Shown here in pieces: positions 38,013 to 48,235 of a DNA stretch of 64,000 bases. Made by a program: the position numbers and the translations under genes. Below the pieces are notes generated by a model. It made no database searches. It saw nothing but the letters and a program-made list of their open reading frames with translations, and was not told the origin of the DNA. Numbering within the stretch: the first letter of the stretch is position 1; each line of letters begins with the position of its first letter. The DNA lies in NCBI RefSeq assembly GCF_037477895.1, contig NZ_CP132744.1, positions 1,860,001-1,924,000 of the forward strand, given 5' to 3'. The stretch comes from Mycetohabitans endofungorum. GTDB lineage: Bacteria > Pseudomonadota > Gammaproteobacteria > Burkholderiales > Burkholderiaceae.

Positions 38013-38099
38013 CGTTTGAAATGCGCGAAAGAGCCGCCTATTGTATCGGTTTTGAGGCGCCGCCTGGCCGCGCCGTGCATTGTCTGCCGCACGCCGACG

Positions 38100-38147
38100 A
38101 CGCAACGGGCCAACAACGCAACGGACCAACGATGCAACGGGCCGGTG
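38100..38147. repeat. 16-bp imperfect tandem repeat x3
   Basis: Three 16-bp units built on RYGCAACGGRCC follow each other just before the stop of the MFS gene. Nothing else is seen in the spacer from 38013 to 38160. Confidence 0.6.
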
Positions 38148-38160
38148 GGCGCGTGGCCGG

Positions 38161-39510
38161 TTAGCGCTCGCGCGCCCCTGCCGCACGGGCCACCGCCACC
38201 AACAGGGCCGCGCCGAGCAACAGCGCCGCCAGCGCGAGCCCGAGTGCGGGCGAGAACGATCCTGTGCGCGCAGCGATCGGCGCGGCCACCAGCGGCCCAG
38301 CGATCTGCCCGAGGCCATAGGCGGCGGTCGCATAGCCCATCAGTCCAGCGGCCCTTTCGCCGTGCAGGCGGCGCGCCTCGCGCATCGCAAACAGCGTGAT
38401 CGCCGTGAACGGCAGCCCGACCAGCAAACTACCGAGCGCGAAACCCGCGAGCGTCGGTAATGCGATGCCAAGCCCGATGCCCGCGGCCTGCATCACGTAG
38501 CAGATCGCCAGCGACAGCCGATTGTCCCAGTGTGCCGGCAGCCGTGCGCCCAGCAGCGCGCCCGGAATAATCGCCGCCCCGAACACCGGCCAAAACAGAT
38601 CAGGCCATGGCGAGCCGGCGGGCAGCGCCTGTCGCGCGATGACCGGCAGGAACGTCGCGGTCATGATGTAGCCGAATCCAGCCAAGCTATAGAGCCCGCA
38701 CAACCAGTACGCGTCGGCACGCGCGATGCGCATGGACGGTGACGGTGGCACGAGTTGAGACGCCGCGGATCCGTGGGACGTGGCCCCCATCCGGCCGTCG
38801 CCCGTTGGGCGTTCGGCCGCGAATCGCCGCCACACGAGCGCGGACAGCGCCGCCGACAGCAAGGCAAAGCTCAGCCAGCCGGTCGCCGCGCCGTCGTGCG
38901 TCACGGCACGGGTTGCCAGCCCGGTGATCAGAATCCCGACACCCGGCCCGGTATAGATCACCCCGCTCCAGCGCACGGCACCGGTACGGGCCAGCTGCCG
39001 CAAGCCCCATTGCGATGCAAACACGACCGTCCATGCGCTGATCACGCCCGCCATCGCGCGCAGCGCCGCCCACGCCCAGAACGCATCGGTCAGGCCCATC
39101 GCTGCAGTCAGCACGACCGTAGCAACGAGCCCGCCGCGTATCATCCGCGCGGGGTCCGCACGCAGCGCCGCACACGTCACCGCGCCCACGAAATAGCCAG
39201 CGTAGTTGAACGACGCGAGCCAGCCGCCGCCGGCGATGTCGATCAGCCCGTCATGCAGCATCACCGGCAGCAGCGGCGTGAACGCGAACCGTCCGACGCC
39301 AAGCGCCACCGCGAGGGCCATCGCGCAGGCCAATGCCGTCCATGCCGGCGCGGTGTCCGCTGGGGCCTGCGCCAACGGCCGCACCCGATGCCCGCCCACG
39401 CGCGAGTCCGGCGCTTGGGACGGCAGCGGGCTCGGCATGGCTGCCCTGGCACACGGAGCGTGCGTGGATTCGGCAGACGGTGAAGTCTGGTCGGGATGGG
39501 ACAAGGACAC
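38161..39510 (-). CDS. YbfB/YjiJ-family MFS transporter
   Basis: A 449-residue major-facilitator protein with about 12 hydrophobic helices. The first helix ALGVGRFAFTPLLPVML is the YbfB/YjiJ signature (GRFAFTPLLP). The N-terminal 50 residues are polar and may be partly untranslated; a later start is possible. The substrate is unknown. It is divergent from a broken LysR gene, a common transporter-regulator layout, so it has probably lost its regulator. Confidence 0.88.
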   Translation of the reverse strand: MSLSHPDQTSPSAESTHAPCARAAMPSPLPSQAPDSRVGGHRVRPLAQAPADTAPAWTALACAMALAVALGVGRFAFTPLLPVMLHDGLIDIAGGGWLASFNYAGYFVGAVTCAALRADPARMIRGGLVATVVLTAAMGLTDAFWAWAALRAMAGVISAWTVVFASQWGLRQLARTGAVRWSGVIYTGPGVGILITGLATRAVTHDGAATGWLSFALLSAALSALVWRRFAAERPTGDGRMGATSHGSAASQLVPPSPSMRIARADAYWLCGLYSLAGFGYIMTATFLPVIARQALPAGSPWPDLFWPVFGAAIIPGALLGARLPAHWDNRLSLAICYVMQAAGIGLGIALPTLAGFALGSLLVGLPFTAITLFAMREARRLHGERAAGLMGYATAAYGLGQIAGPLVAAPIAARTGSFSPALGLALAALLLGAALLVAVARAAGARER

Positions 39511-39615
39511 GGCAACACCTCCGTAGGAAAACCAATGAGACGATTCGAGCGTAGCAGTATCGCACTATCTCAAAAAATGAATTATCCAGATATTTCACAT
39601 CTTCATAAAATAACA

Positions 39616-39930
39616 ATGGATCTTGCTGCGTTGTCGATCTTTCGCACCGTCGTTCGTGAAAAGGCATCACACGCGCCGCAGCGAAGCTGCATCGGGTGCA
39701 GTCAAACGTGACGACGCGGATCAAGCAGCTCGAAGAGGCACTCGGCGTGCAGCTGTTCGTTCGAGAAGGTCGCAAGCTGGTGCTGACGCCGACGGGCCAT
39801 ACATTGCTCGACTATGCCGAGCGCCTGCTTGCGCTGGCCGACGAAGCACGCGATGCGCTCGCCGACGAGCGTCCCCACGGCAGGCTGCGGCTAGGAGCAA
39901 TGGAGAGCACTGCCGCAACGCGCTTGCCGC
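39616..39930 (+). pseudogene. LysR-family regulator, frameshifted and truncated
   Basis: The frame from 39616 reads [16 protein letters not shown], the start of a LysR helix-turn-helix. A one-base deletion near 39662 shifts the frame, after which [20 protein letters not shown] and [16 protein letters not shown] give the rest of the DNA-binding domain and its linker helix, ending [14 protein letters not shown]. The effector-binding domain is missing: sequence similarity stops about 80 bp before alaS. The gene cannot make a normal regulator. Confidence 0.88.
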
Positions 39931-40009
39931 CCCCACTGCGTCCGCGGGCCGCGCTGCGTGAGCGCCACCGCACCGCCGCCGCGACACGGCGGTTATTTCC
40001 GCAGCATGC

Positions 40010-42634
40010 TTACAGCTGCGCCTGGACCCATTCCCTGACGCCGGAGAGCGCCGCCGACAGCTTCGACGGATCGGTGCCGCCCGCCTGCGCCATGTCCGCA
40101 CGGCCGCCGCCCTTGCCGCCGACCTGCTGCGCAACAAAGTTGACCAACTCGCCGGCCTTGATCTTCTGGCTCGCGTCGGTCGTCACGCCGGCGATCAAGC
40201 TAATCTTGCCGCCGTCAACGCTCGCCAGCACGATCGCGGCATGCTTGAGCTTGTCCCTCAGCTTGTCGACCGTTTCGCGCAGCGTCTTCACATCGGCGCC
40301 TTCGAGCTGAGCCGCCAGCACGCGCATGCCCGCCACGTCGACCGCCTGGCTCGCCAGTTCGTCGCCTTGGCTCGACGCGACCTTCGATTTGAGTTGTGCG
40401 AGCTCCTTTTCCTGCGCCTTGAGCTGGTCCTGCACCTGCGCGATGCGCGGCGTCAGTTCCGCCGGCTGGACTTTCAATGCCGCAGCAGCCCCCGCGAGCG
40501 TCGACTCCAGGTCCTGCACATAGCGCAGCGCATTGTCACCGGTGATCGCCTCGACACGACGGATGCCGGCCGCCACCCCTGCTTCGAACACGATCTTGAA
40601 CAAACCGATGTCGCCAGTGCGCTGCACATGCGTGCCGCCGCACAACTCTCGCGAGAACCCCAGGTCGAGCACGCGAACCTCGTCGCCATACTTTTCGCCG
40701 AACAGCGCCATCGCACCCGACTTGACCGCATCGTCGAACGGCAACACCCGCGCGATGCCCGGCGTATTGGCCAACACCTCGGCGTTGACTAACGCCTCGA
40801 TGCGACGAATCTCGTCGTCGCTGAGCGGCGCATTGTGCGAGAAATCGAAACGGGTCTTATCTGGATCGACCAGCGAGCCCTTTTGCTGCACATGCGGACC
40901 CAGCACCTCGCGCAGCGCCTTGTGCATTAGGTGCGTCGCCGAGTGATTGCGTGCGGTGCGGGCGCGCCGCTCGGCATCGATACGGGCGCTGACGACATCG
41001 CCGACCTTCAGCTCACCCTGCTCGAGGATACCGTGGTGGCCGACCACGTTGGCCTGGACCTTCAACGTGTCGGACACGGCAAAGCGCACCGTCGCATTGC
41101 TGATCGTCCCCTGGTCGCCAACCTGGCCGCCCGACTCCGCATAGAAAGGCGTTTGGTCAAGCACGACCACACCCTGCTGGCCCGCCCGCAGCGACGGCAC
41201 CGCCGTGCCATCGGCATACACCGCAACGACCTTGGCATCGTCGAACACGTGCTTGTCGTAGCCGTGGAATGTCGTCTTACCGCCCGTGTAGTCGAGCGCC
41301 TGGGCCATCCGGAACTTGCCCGCCGCACGCGCCTGCTCGCGCTGGCGCGCCATCGCTTCGTCGAACGCCACCTCATCGACGCCGATGCCCCGCTCACGGC
41401 ACACATCCGCTGTCAGGTCCAGCGGGAAGCCGTACGTATCGTGCAGTTTGAATGCAAGTTCACCGTCGAGCACTTTCGCACCGCGCGCCGCAAGCTCGGA
41501 CAACGCGGCGTCCAGAATCGACATCCCGTGCTCGATCGTCTCAAAAAAACGCTCCTCTTCCTGGCGCAGTACGTCAGTCACGCGCTGCTGCGCCGCCTTC
41601 AGTTCCGGATACGCGGTCCCCATCTCGCCGACCAGATCCTCGACTAGTCGATGAAAGAACGGGCGCTTGCGACCCAGCTTGTAGCCGTGGCGGATCGCGC
41701 GGCGTACAATGCGGCGCAGCACGTAGCCGCGCCCCTCATTGCCCGGGATCACACCGTCAACGATCATGAAGCCGCACGCGCGGATATGGTCGGCGATCAC
41801 CTTCAGCGAGTTGTGCGCGAGATCCGACACGCCGGTTTCGCGAGCCGCCGCGGCAATCAGCCGTTGGAACAAATCGATCTCGTAGTTGCTGTGCACGTGC
41901 TGCAATACCGCGGCGAGCCGCTCCAGGCCCATGCCGGTATCGACACACTGCTTGGGCAACGGCGTCAGGTTGCCTTGCGCATCGCGGTTAAATTGCATGA
42001 ACACAAGGTTCCAGATCTCGATGAAGCGGTCGCCCTCCTCGTCGGCCGATCCGGGCGGCCCGCCCCACACCTGCGGGCCGTGATCATAGAAGATCTCCGA
42101 GCACGGGCCACAGGGACCGGTCTCGGCCATTTGCCAGAAATTGTCCGAGGCATAGCGCGCACCCTTGTTGTCACCGATGCGGATGATCCGCTCGAGCGGC
42201 ACGCCAATTTCGTTGGCCCAGATGTCGTACGCCTCGTCGTCCTCGTGGTAGACGGTCACGGTCAGCTTCTCTGGCGGCAACTGGTAAACACGCGTGAGCA
42301 GCTCCCACGCATAGTGAATCGCGTCGCGCTTGAAGTAGTCGCCGAACGAGAAGTTGCCCAGCATCTCGAAGAACGTATGGTGCCGAGCGGTATAGCCGAC
42401 GTTCTCCAGGTCATTGTGCTTGCCGCCGGCTCGCACGCTGCGCTGCGCGGTCGTGGCCCGCGAGTACGGTCGCGTCTCGGTGCCCAAAAACACGTCCTTA
42501 AACTGCACCATGCCGGAATTGGTAAATAGCAGCGTTGGATCGTTGGCAGGCACCAGGCTCGACGAGCGAACAATCGTATGGCCCTTCGATTCAAAGAACT
42601 TCAGGAACTTCTCGCGGATTTCAGCGGCTTTCAT
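40010..42634 (-). CDS. alaS: alanyl-tRNA synthetase
   Basis: A class II synthetase of 874 residues. The catalytic core has [20 protein letters not shown] (motif 1-2 region). The editing domain has [16 protein letters not shown] and the zinc-site piece [13 protein letters not shown]. The C-terminal oligomerisation domain ends [20 protein letters not shown]. All parts are present. A TATAAT on the minus strand at 42717-42722 is a likely -10 box, about 80 bp upstream. Confidence 0.97.
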   Translation of the reverse strand: MKAAEIREKFLKFFESKGHTIVRSSSLVPANDPTLLFTNSGMVQFKDVFLGTETRPYSRATTAQRSVRAGGKHNDLENVGYTARHHTFFEMLGNFSFGDYFKRDAIHYAWELLTRVYQLPPEKLTVTVYHEDDEAYDIWANEIGVPLERIIRIGDNKGARYASDNFWQMAETGPCGPCSEIFYDHGPQVWGGPPGSADEEGDRFIEIWNLVFMQFNRDAQGNLTPLPKQCVDTGMGLERLAAVLQHVHSNYEIDLFQRLIAAAARETGVSDLAHNSLKVIADHIRACGFMIVDGVIPGNEGRGYVLRRIVRRAIRHGYKLGRKRPFFHRLVEDLVGEMGTAYPELKAAQQRVTDVLRQEEERFFETIEHGMSILDAALSELAARGAKVLDGELAFKLHDTYGFPLDLTADVCRERGIGVDEVAFDEAMARQREQARAAGKFRMAQALDYTGGKTTFHGYDKHVFDDAKVVAVYADGTAVPSLRAGQQGVVVLDQTPFYAESGGQVGDQGTISNATVRFAVSDTLKVQANVVGHHGILEQGELKVGDVVSARIDAERRARTARNHSATHLMHKALREVLGPHVQQKGSLVDPDKTRFDFSHNAPLSDDEIRRIEALVNAEVLANTPGIARVLPFDDAVKSGAMALFGEKYGDEVRVLDLGFSRELCGGTHVQRTGDIGLFKIVFEAGVAAGIRRVEAITGDNALRYVQDLESTLAGAAAALKVQPAELTPRIAQVQDQLKAQEKELAQLKSKVASSQGDELASQAVDVAGMRVLAAQLEGADVKTLRETVDKLRDKLKHAAIVLASVDGGKISLIAGVTTDASQKIKAGELVNFVAQQVGGKGGGRADMAQAGGTDPSKLSAALSGVREWVQAQL

Positions 42635-42904
42635 AGCGTGCTTCGAGTAGTCTGTCGCTGGCGCGCCAGCGCATCGGGTGTGAATCCGGACACGGACGCG
42701 CCCGTTTAAACAATTGATTATACGGGATGGGCGTACCGGCCCACCCCCGTATCATCGCTGCAACCGTTGCACTTGCAAGGAGACATGCTCGGTTTATGGG
42801 AGCCCTGACTTACCTGCGCGTATTGGCCCCGACGCGCGTGCTCGCCGATCCCGGGTCCGCACAAACGGTGGCGGACTTCAGCGCGGATGTGATCCAGAAG
42901 TTCG

Positions 42905-43076
42905 TGTTCGGCGGCAACAACTCATGATGAAAGCGCATCGCGGCAATGGTCTCATTGGCCGGCGTCTTAAAGCCGTACAGGTCGATAATGACCTAAAACA
43001 CGGACGTGAAGACGCACGAGCCGCCTGGCGTGCCGATCACCAGCGCGAGCTTGCCGTCCCGCATGAGGAGTAAGGA
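42905..43076 (-). pseudogene. gamma-glutamyltransferase remnant (C-terminal fragment)
   Basis: The minus strand reads LLMRDGKLALVIGTPGGSCV, then FTSVF, a TAG, then VIIDLYGFKTPANETIAAMR and FHHELLPP. This is the conserved GGT small-subunit region (DGK, G-x-PGGS, N/H-H motif) with a nonsense codon where glutamine is usual. Both ends are lost. The rest of the spacer from 42723 to 42904 shows no recognisable gene. Confidence 0.75.
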
Positions 43077-43104
43077 CTACGTTTTTATCACCCCGGATCA
43101 CGCA

Positions 43105-43314
43105 TCAATGGCCCGCGCCAACCAGGCCACCGGCGGCCGCACCCACTACCGTGCCCAGCGGCCCACCGGTTAGCACATAACCCAGCGCGCCCCCGGCCGC
43201 CGCACCAATCGCCGCGTGTTTTTCCGAACGCGACAACGATCCGCATGCGGACAATGCCGGAACTAGCGATACCAGGACCACCACTTTTGCAAGCGTCGAC
43301 GCCTTCGCGTTCAT
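43105..43314 (-). CDS. OsmB-like glycine-zipper lipoprotein
   Basis: A 69-residue lipoprotein. The signal peptide ends in a lipobox LSACGS, so the cysteine at about residue 24 should be lipidated. The rest is a glycine-zipper segment (AAIGAAAGGALGYVLTGGPL, then GTVVGAAAGGLVGAG) like OsmB and related small outer-membrane lipoproteins. An AGGAG-type ribosome site precedes the ATG. Confidence 0.87.
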   Translation of the reverse strand: MNAKASTLAKVVVLVSLVPALSACGSLSRSEKHAAIGAAAGGALGYVLTGGPLGTVVGAAAGGLVGAGH

Positions 43315-43539
43315 TTCTTCTCCTTATGACCGGATCCTCGCGCATGCGCGAGCGCAAGGATCGTAAGAGAGCGGGGCGCGGAGTGGCAATCGCTTTTACG
43401 CGTTGTTACAGGTGCTATGGTCGCGGCAGCCCCCAGCGTGATCGCGCTGCATGGCCCGCGCCGCGCCGTCACGTCGGGTAAAATGCAATGTCATGAACAT
43501 CGTCCGGCCCGGGCACGGGCCGGCCCACCCTGCCCGCTC

Positions 43540-45348
43540 ATGAATATCGAACGCAAAGACGCAAGATCGGGCGCCCAGCCCGGCCAACACCCTGTCACCC
43601 CTGCTGGCGCGCCGCCAGGCGGCAGCGGTCCGGGCGCGCCAACGAACGCATCGGCCGAACCGGCCGCCGCGTCGAACTTCATCCGCAACATCATCGACGA
43701 CGACAACCGGTCCGGGAAGTGGGGCCAACGGGTCGAGACGCGCTTCCCGCCGGAGCCGAACGGCTACCTGCACATCGGTCACGCCAAGAGCATCTGCGTG
43801 AATTTCGGCATCGCGCGCGACTACGGCGGCGTTTGCCACCTACGCTTTGACGATACGAACCCGGAAAAGGAAGATGTCGAGTATGTGAACTCGATCATCG
43901 ACGCGGTCCGGTGGCTCGGCTTCGATTGGCAGAAGGACGGTCGCGAGCACCTGTACTTCGCCAGCGACTACTATGACAAGCTGTACGCGTTCGCCGAGCT
44001 GCTGATCCAGCGCGGCAAGGCCTATGTGGACAGCCAGAGCGCGGAGCAAATGCGCGCCACGCGCGGCACACTGATCGAGCCGGGCACGCCGTCACCGTAT
44101 CGCGACCGCACGCCGGAGGAAAACCTGGCGCTGTTTCGCCGGATGAAGGCGGGCGAATTCGCCGAAGGCGCGCATGTGTTGCGCGCCAAGATCGACATGG
44201 CGTCGCCGAACATCAACATGCGCGACCCGGTCATCTACCGAATCCGCTTCGCCCATCACTATCGCACCGGCGACGCATGGTGCGTGTATCCGATGTACGA
44301 CTACACGCACTGCATCTGCGATGCGCTGGAGAACATCACGCATTCGCTGTGCACGCTCGAGTTCGAGGATCATCGGCCGCTGTACGACTGGTTTCTCGCG
44401 GAGCTGGCCGATGCCGGCGTCTTCACGCGTCCGCTGCCACAGCAAATCGAGTTTTCGCGGCTCAACCTAACGTACGTAGTCACGAGCAAACGCAAGCTGC
44501 TGCAGCTGGTTGAGGGCAAGCACGTGGACGGCTGGGACGATCCGCGCATGCCGACAATCGTCGGGTTGCGCCGTCGGGGCTTCACGCCGGAGAGCATCCG
44601 GCTGATGTGCGAACGCACCGGGCTGACCAAAGTTAACTCGTGGATCGATTTCGGACTACTCGAGGCGGCGCTGCGCGAGGATCTGGACGAGAAGGCGCCT
44701 CGCGCGATCGCCGTACTCGATCCGCTCAAGCTTATCGTGGACAACTATCCGCAGGATAGTGAAGAACTATGCAGCGCACCGGTGCATCCCCATCACCCGG
44801 AGCGCGGCACGCGGACCTTTCCGTTCTCGCGGGAGCTGTGGATCGAGCGCGAGGACTTCAACGAAAACCCACCAAAGGGCTATTTCCGGCTGTTCCCGGG
44901 CAATCGCGTGCGGTTGCGCTATGGTTTCGTCGTCGAATGCACGGGCGTGGACAAGGATGATCACGGCAACATCGTCGCGGTGCATTGCCACTATTTCGCG
45001 GACAGCAAGTCAGGGACCGAAGGTTCAAACCATTACAAGGTCAAGGGCAACATTCATTGGGTCAGCGCCGCGCATGCGTACCACGCCGAGGTGCGCCTGT
45101 ACGACCGGCTGTTCAAGGAGCCGCAGCCAGATGCCGGCGGTCGCGACTTCCTCGAGGCGCTGAACCCGGATGCTAAGCGCGTGGTGACTGCCTACCTGGA
45201 GCCAGGCGCACAACAGTTCCTGCCCGAGGACCGGACTCAGTTCGAGCGGCACGGCTACTTTGTCGCCGACCGTGTCGATTCGGTGCCCGGCCAGCCGGTG
45301 TTCAACCGGATCGTTAGCCTGCGCGACAGCTGGGGCAAATCCGCGTAA
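43540..45348 (+). CDS. glnS: glutaminyl-tRNA synthetase
   Basis: A class I synthetase of 602 residues that charges tRNA-Gln. The HIGH motif lies in [20 protein letters not shown], and [20 protein letters not shown] carries the KMSKS equivalent. The two C-terminal anticodon-binding beta-barrels follow ([18 protein letters not shown]). The first 45 residues are a Pro/Gly/Ala-rich extension before the conserved [11 protein letters not shown], common in Burkholderiales. The ATG at 43540 is the best start; the frame is open further upstream. Confidence 0.96.
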   Translation: MNIERKDARSGAQPGQHPVTPAGAPPGGSGPGAPTNASAEPAAASNFIRNIIDDDNRSGKWGQRVETRFPPEPNGYLHIGHAKSICVNFGIARDYGGVCHLRFDDTNPEKEDVEYVNSIIDAVRWLGFDWQKDGREHLYFASDYYDKLYAFAELLIQRGKAYVDSQSAEQMRATRGTLIEPGTPSPYRDRTPEENLALFRRMKAGEFAEGAHVLRAKIDMASPNINMRDPVIYRIRFAHHYRTGDAWCVYPMYDYTHCICDALENITHSLCTLEFEDHRPLYDWFLAELADAGVFTRPLPQQIEFSRLNLTYVVTSKRKLLQLVEGKHVDGWDDPRMPTIVGLRRRGFTPESIRLMCERTGLTKVNSWIDFGLLEAALREDLDEKAPRAIAVLDPLKLIVDNYPQDSEELCSAPVHPHHPERGTRTFPFSRELWIEREDFNENPPKGYFRLFPGNRVRLRYGFVVECTGVDKDDHGNIVAVHCHYFADSKSGTEGSNHYKVKGNIHWVSAAHAYHAEVRLYDRLFKEPQPDAGGRDFLEALNPDAKRVVTAYLEPGAQQFLPEDRTQFERHGYFVADRVDSVPGQPVFNRIVSLRDSWGKSA

Positions 45349-45408
45349 CGGGTTGCATGCGGTGGACGGCGTCGTTGCACAAGCCGCGCCGGGTTGGCGC
45401 CGCCATGC

Positions 45409-46296
45409 TCAAGCTCGGCGTACGCGCGCCAGCCGATCGCTCAACCCGCGGCCGAACACGTTCACCAGCAAGCCGCCCATCACCAGCACCGCACCGAGCC
45501 ATTGCGGCAGGGTGAGCGCCTCGCCGAGCCACAGCGCCGCGGCGCTCAGCCCGACGATCGGCACCAACAGCGAAAACGGCGCGACCTGCGCGGCCGGATA
45601 GCGCGTCAACAAGCCACCCCACAAGCTGTAGCCGAGCAACGTGGCGACGAATGCCAGGTAGACTACCGCGAACACCGACGCAGCCGAGATCTGGCCAAGC
45701 GACGACCAGATCTGCGCCGGCCCCTCGAACCAAAAGGACAGTGCGAGGAAAGGCAATGGCGGGATCAGGCTGGACCAGACCACCAGCCCCAACAAGTCGA
45801 CCCTGCCGATTCTGCGCATCACGACATTGCCCAGCGCCCACATCGATGCCGCGAGCAGCGTGAGTACAAAGCCAGCAACCGTCATGGCATGACCACCCTG
45901 TATGCCGATGATTGCTAACCCAATCGCCGCAATCGCCAGCGCGAGCAGGTTGTGCGCTCGCCAATGCTCACCGAGCAGCAGCGCAGCGAACACCAGTGTG
46001 AAGAACGCCTGCGATTGCAGCACCAGCGACGCCAGTCCGGCAGGCATCCCAACGTACATGGCCATGAACAGCAACGCTAACTGGCCAAATGCGATGGTCG
46101 CGCCATAAGCCAGAAAAAGCGGCCACGGCACGGTTGGCCGCCTGACGAAGAACACGGCGGGAAAAGCCGCCAGCAGGAAACGCAGCGCACCGAGCAGCAT
46201 CGGCGGCACGCCGTGCAGCCCGACCTTGATGACGACAAAATTGACACCCCATACCGCGATCACAACGAACGCGAGCAGCAGGTCCTTTGGCGACAT
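45409..46296 (-). CDS. EamA-family (DMT superfamily) exporter
   Basis: A 295-residue membrane protein with ten predicted helices in two EamA repeats. The start MSPKDLLLAFVVIAVWGVNF, with the conserved WG-x-NF, and the second-repeat ending LWLGEALTLPQWLGAVLVMGG are typical. Similar proteins export amino acids or metabolites such as cysteine pathway products. The substrate is not evident here. Confidence 0.9.
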   Translation of the reverse strand: MSPKDLLLAFVVIAVWGVNFVVIKVGLHGVPPMLLGALRFLLAAFPAVFFVRRPTVPWPLFLAYGATIAFGQLALLFMAMYVGMPAGLASLVLQSQAFFTLVFAALLLGEHWRAHNLLALAIAAIGLAIIGIQGGHAMTVAGFVLTLLAASMWALGNVVMRRIGRVDLLGLVVWSSLIPPLPFLALSFWFEGPAQIWSSLGQISAASVFAVVYLAFVATLLGYSLWGGLLTRYPAAQVAPFSLLVPIVGLSAAALWLGEALTLPQWLGAVLVMGGLLVNVFGRGLSDRLARVRRA

Positions 46297-46445
46297 CGGG
46301 CACTCCTTGGCGGATGATTGCGGGGTGTGTTGTGGTGTGTGTGCCGCGCGGCGGCCTTGCCTGAGCCACGCGAATAGCTATCAGGATAACCCGCCTATCG
46401 CGCTTATGGAGCAGGTGAGAGGATCGGCAGCACGCCGCGCCGATC

Positions 46446-46478
46446 AAAAAAGCCTCGCCCGCCGATGCGGGAGAGGCT
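46446..46478 (-). terminator. rho-independent terminator of the His/Lys-rich protein gene
   Basis: On the minus strand GCCTCTCCCGC pairs with GCGGGCGAGGC around a four-base loop (one mismatch) and is followed by six T. It lies 79 bp past the stop of the gene at 46557. Confidence 0.85.
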
Positions 46479-46556
46479 GTGTGAAACACGATGATGCCGC
46501 GCTCGCGGCGCGCGACGCATCGAACGCGACCGCCCCCGCGGCCGCACCCGGATCGG

Positions 46557-46802
46557 TTACTTCGAACCGGTACCGCTGCTGTCGGCGTTGCGCGCCGCCT
46601 TTTGTTGCTCGGCGCTCTTCCCCTTCGCACCGTGATGGTGGCGTGCATGGTGCTTTTTAGCCTTCGCGCCGCTGGCGGCCGCCGGCGCGGACGCGGTTGC
46701 GGCAGGCGCGGACGCCGCCGCGGGCGTCGATGCCGCGCCTTGCGCGAATGCCGCGGAAGCGGCAAACAGACTAGCGGTCAATGCAATCAGCAGCTTGCTC
46801 AT
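46557..46802 (-). CDS. small exported His/Lys/Ala-rich protein
   Basis: An 81-residue protein with a signal peptide (MSKLLIALTASLFAASAAFA, cleaved before QGAAS). The mature part is an Ala/Ser/Pro-rich stretch followed by KAKKHHARHHHGAKGKSAEQ. It resembles acid-shock or PsiF-like periplasmic proteins in composition only. The histidine cluster could bind metal. It has its own ribosome site and terminator, so it is probably a real single-gene unit. Confidence 0.75.
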   Translation of the reverse strand: MSKLLIALTASLFAASAAFAQGAASTPAAASAPAATASAPAAASGAKAKKHHARHHHGAKGKSAEQQKAARNADSSGTGSK

Positions 46803-46920
46803 GTCGGACTCCTTTTCCGAACGCGCGAAACAGTCGCGCTTGGCTACAAAAACGCGATGACCAATGACACCGTTGACGGCAAAAAGTAAGCAGTTGTAAC
46901 GCCCCGTACAGCGCCACGTA

Positions 46921-47316
46921 CACGGCGACGACCACATGGGACCGGCGTGCTTTCTCGCCGGCAGCGGCCTCGATGTGCGCCCTCACCCACACAGCGGACT
47001 GGCCACCGTGACCTATTTGCTCAACGGCGCACTGCTACATCGCAACTCGCTCGGCTCGATTCAGCGCATCGAGCCGAGCGATGTCAACTGAATGATCGCC
47101 GGCCGCAGTATCGTGCACTCGGAACGCACACCGCAGGGCGAACGAGCGGGCGGCGCTCATGTGATGCTCGCCGGTGGCACGCCACTTGACGGCGAGCGCT
47201 TTATCCACTGGAATTTCGTTTCCAGCTCACGCGAGAAGACCAAGCGCACGCGACAGGCGTGGCGGCAGCAGACGATGGACAAGGTGCCCGGCGAGGCCGA
47301 CTGGTTCCGCTGCCGG
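46921..47316 (+). pseudogene. pirin-family protein, internal stop and deletion
   Basis: The plus strand reads [20 protein letters not shown] and [17 protein letters not shown] (the metal-binding histidines of pirin), then EPSDVN, a TGA at 47089 where tryptophan is expected, then MIAGRSIVHSERTP. It jumps directly to HVMLAGGTPLDG, HWNFVSSSREKTKRTRQAWR and KVPGEADWF, the pirin C-terminus. About 100 central residues are missing. The reading frame is otherwise kept, so decay may be recent. Confidence 0.85.
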
Positions 47317-47383
47317 ACCGTTGAATTACGTGGGCTCGACCTCATCTGTCAGTCGGATAGCCCATTTCTTTTTTGCGAGGAAC

Positions 47384-48235
47384 ATGATGGACACGACGCT
47401 TGAGACTTTCGAGCAGGACGTGATCGCCGCATCGAGAAACGTGCCGGTATTGGTTGACTTCTGGGCGCCCTGGTGCGGCCCGTGCAAGGTCCTCGGCCCG
47501 CTGTTGGAGAAAATCGAGCGCGAGTACGGTGGACGCTTCAAGCTCGCGAAAGTCAACTCGGACGAAAATCCGCAGCTGTCACAGCATCTTGGCATTCGCA
47601 GCATTCCGCACGTCATCGCGTTCGTCGACGGCCGGCCAGTGGACCAGTTCGTCGGCGTGCTGCCGGAAGGGCAATTGCGCCGCTTCATTGACCAGTTGGT
47701 GCCCGACGCCGCTGAAACCGAGCGCCGCGCCGCGCACGCACTGCATGCCCAGGGCCGCACCGACGAAGCGCTGGGCCGGTTGCGCACGGCACTGGCACTC
47801 GACCCAGGATTTGACGAGGCGCGCCTAGATCTGATCGAGTGGCTGCTCGACGACGATCGTTTCGATGACGCGCGGGCTGAGGCCGAATTTCTGTCGCCAC
47901 GGACCACGCAGGGCATCGACGCGCGCTACAACGCGCTGAAGACCCGGCTGGACGCAGCCGCGGTGGCCACCGAGTTGCCCGATACGAGCGCGCTGGAAGC
48001 GCGCATCGCGAACGATCCGGGGGATCTGGAAGCACGCTTTGACCTTGCTAGCCAATGGATCACCGCACGTCACTATGCTGGCGCGCTCGAGCAGTTGCTG
48101 GAGATCGTCAAGCGCGACCGCTCGTTCCGTGACGACATCGGCCGCAAGACGATGCTGTCAGTATTCGATCTCGCATCAGGGCAGCCGCACCTGGTCTCGG
48201 AGTGGCGCCGCAAGCTGAGCAGCGCGCTATTCTGA
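47384..48235 (+). CDS. cnoX: CnoX/YbbN-type thioredoxin-TPR co-chaperone
   Basis: A 283-residue protein with an N-terminal thioredoxin fold (PVLVDFWAPWCGPCKVLGPL) followed by TPR-like repeats (RRAAHALHAQGRTDEALGRL and following). CnoX proteins hold oxidised substrates for GroEL and DnaK. The WCGPC active site is complete here, unlike the E. coli protein which lacks one cysteine, so it may also be redox active. A GCGAGG site precedes the ATG at 47384. The stop overlaps the convergent tcdA stop by nine bases. Confidence 0.9.
   Translation: MMDTTLETFEQDVIAASRNVPVLVDFWAPWCGPCKVLGPLLEKIEREYGGRFKLAKVNSDENPQLSQHLGIRSIPHVIAFVDGRPVDQFVGVLPEGQLRRFIDQLVPDAAETERRAAHALHAQGRTDEALGRLRTALALDPGFDEARLDLIEWLLDDDRFDDARAEAEFLSPRTTQGIDARYNALKTRLDAAAVATELPDTSALEARIANDPGDLEARFDLASQWITARHYAGALEQLLEIVKRDRSFRDDIGRKTMLSVFDLASGQPHLVSEWRRKLSSALF

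Noticed and set aside
42727..42927. Plus-strand frame of 66 codons between alaS and the lipoprotein gene
   Set aside because: No recognisable family, and it partly overlaps the gamma-glutamyltransferase relic on the other strand.
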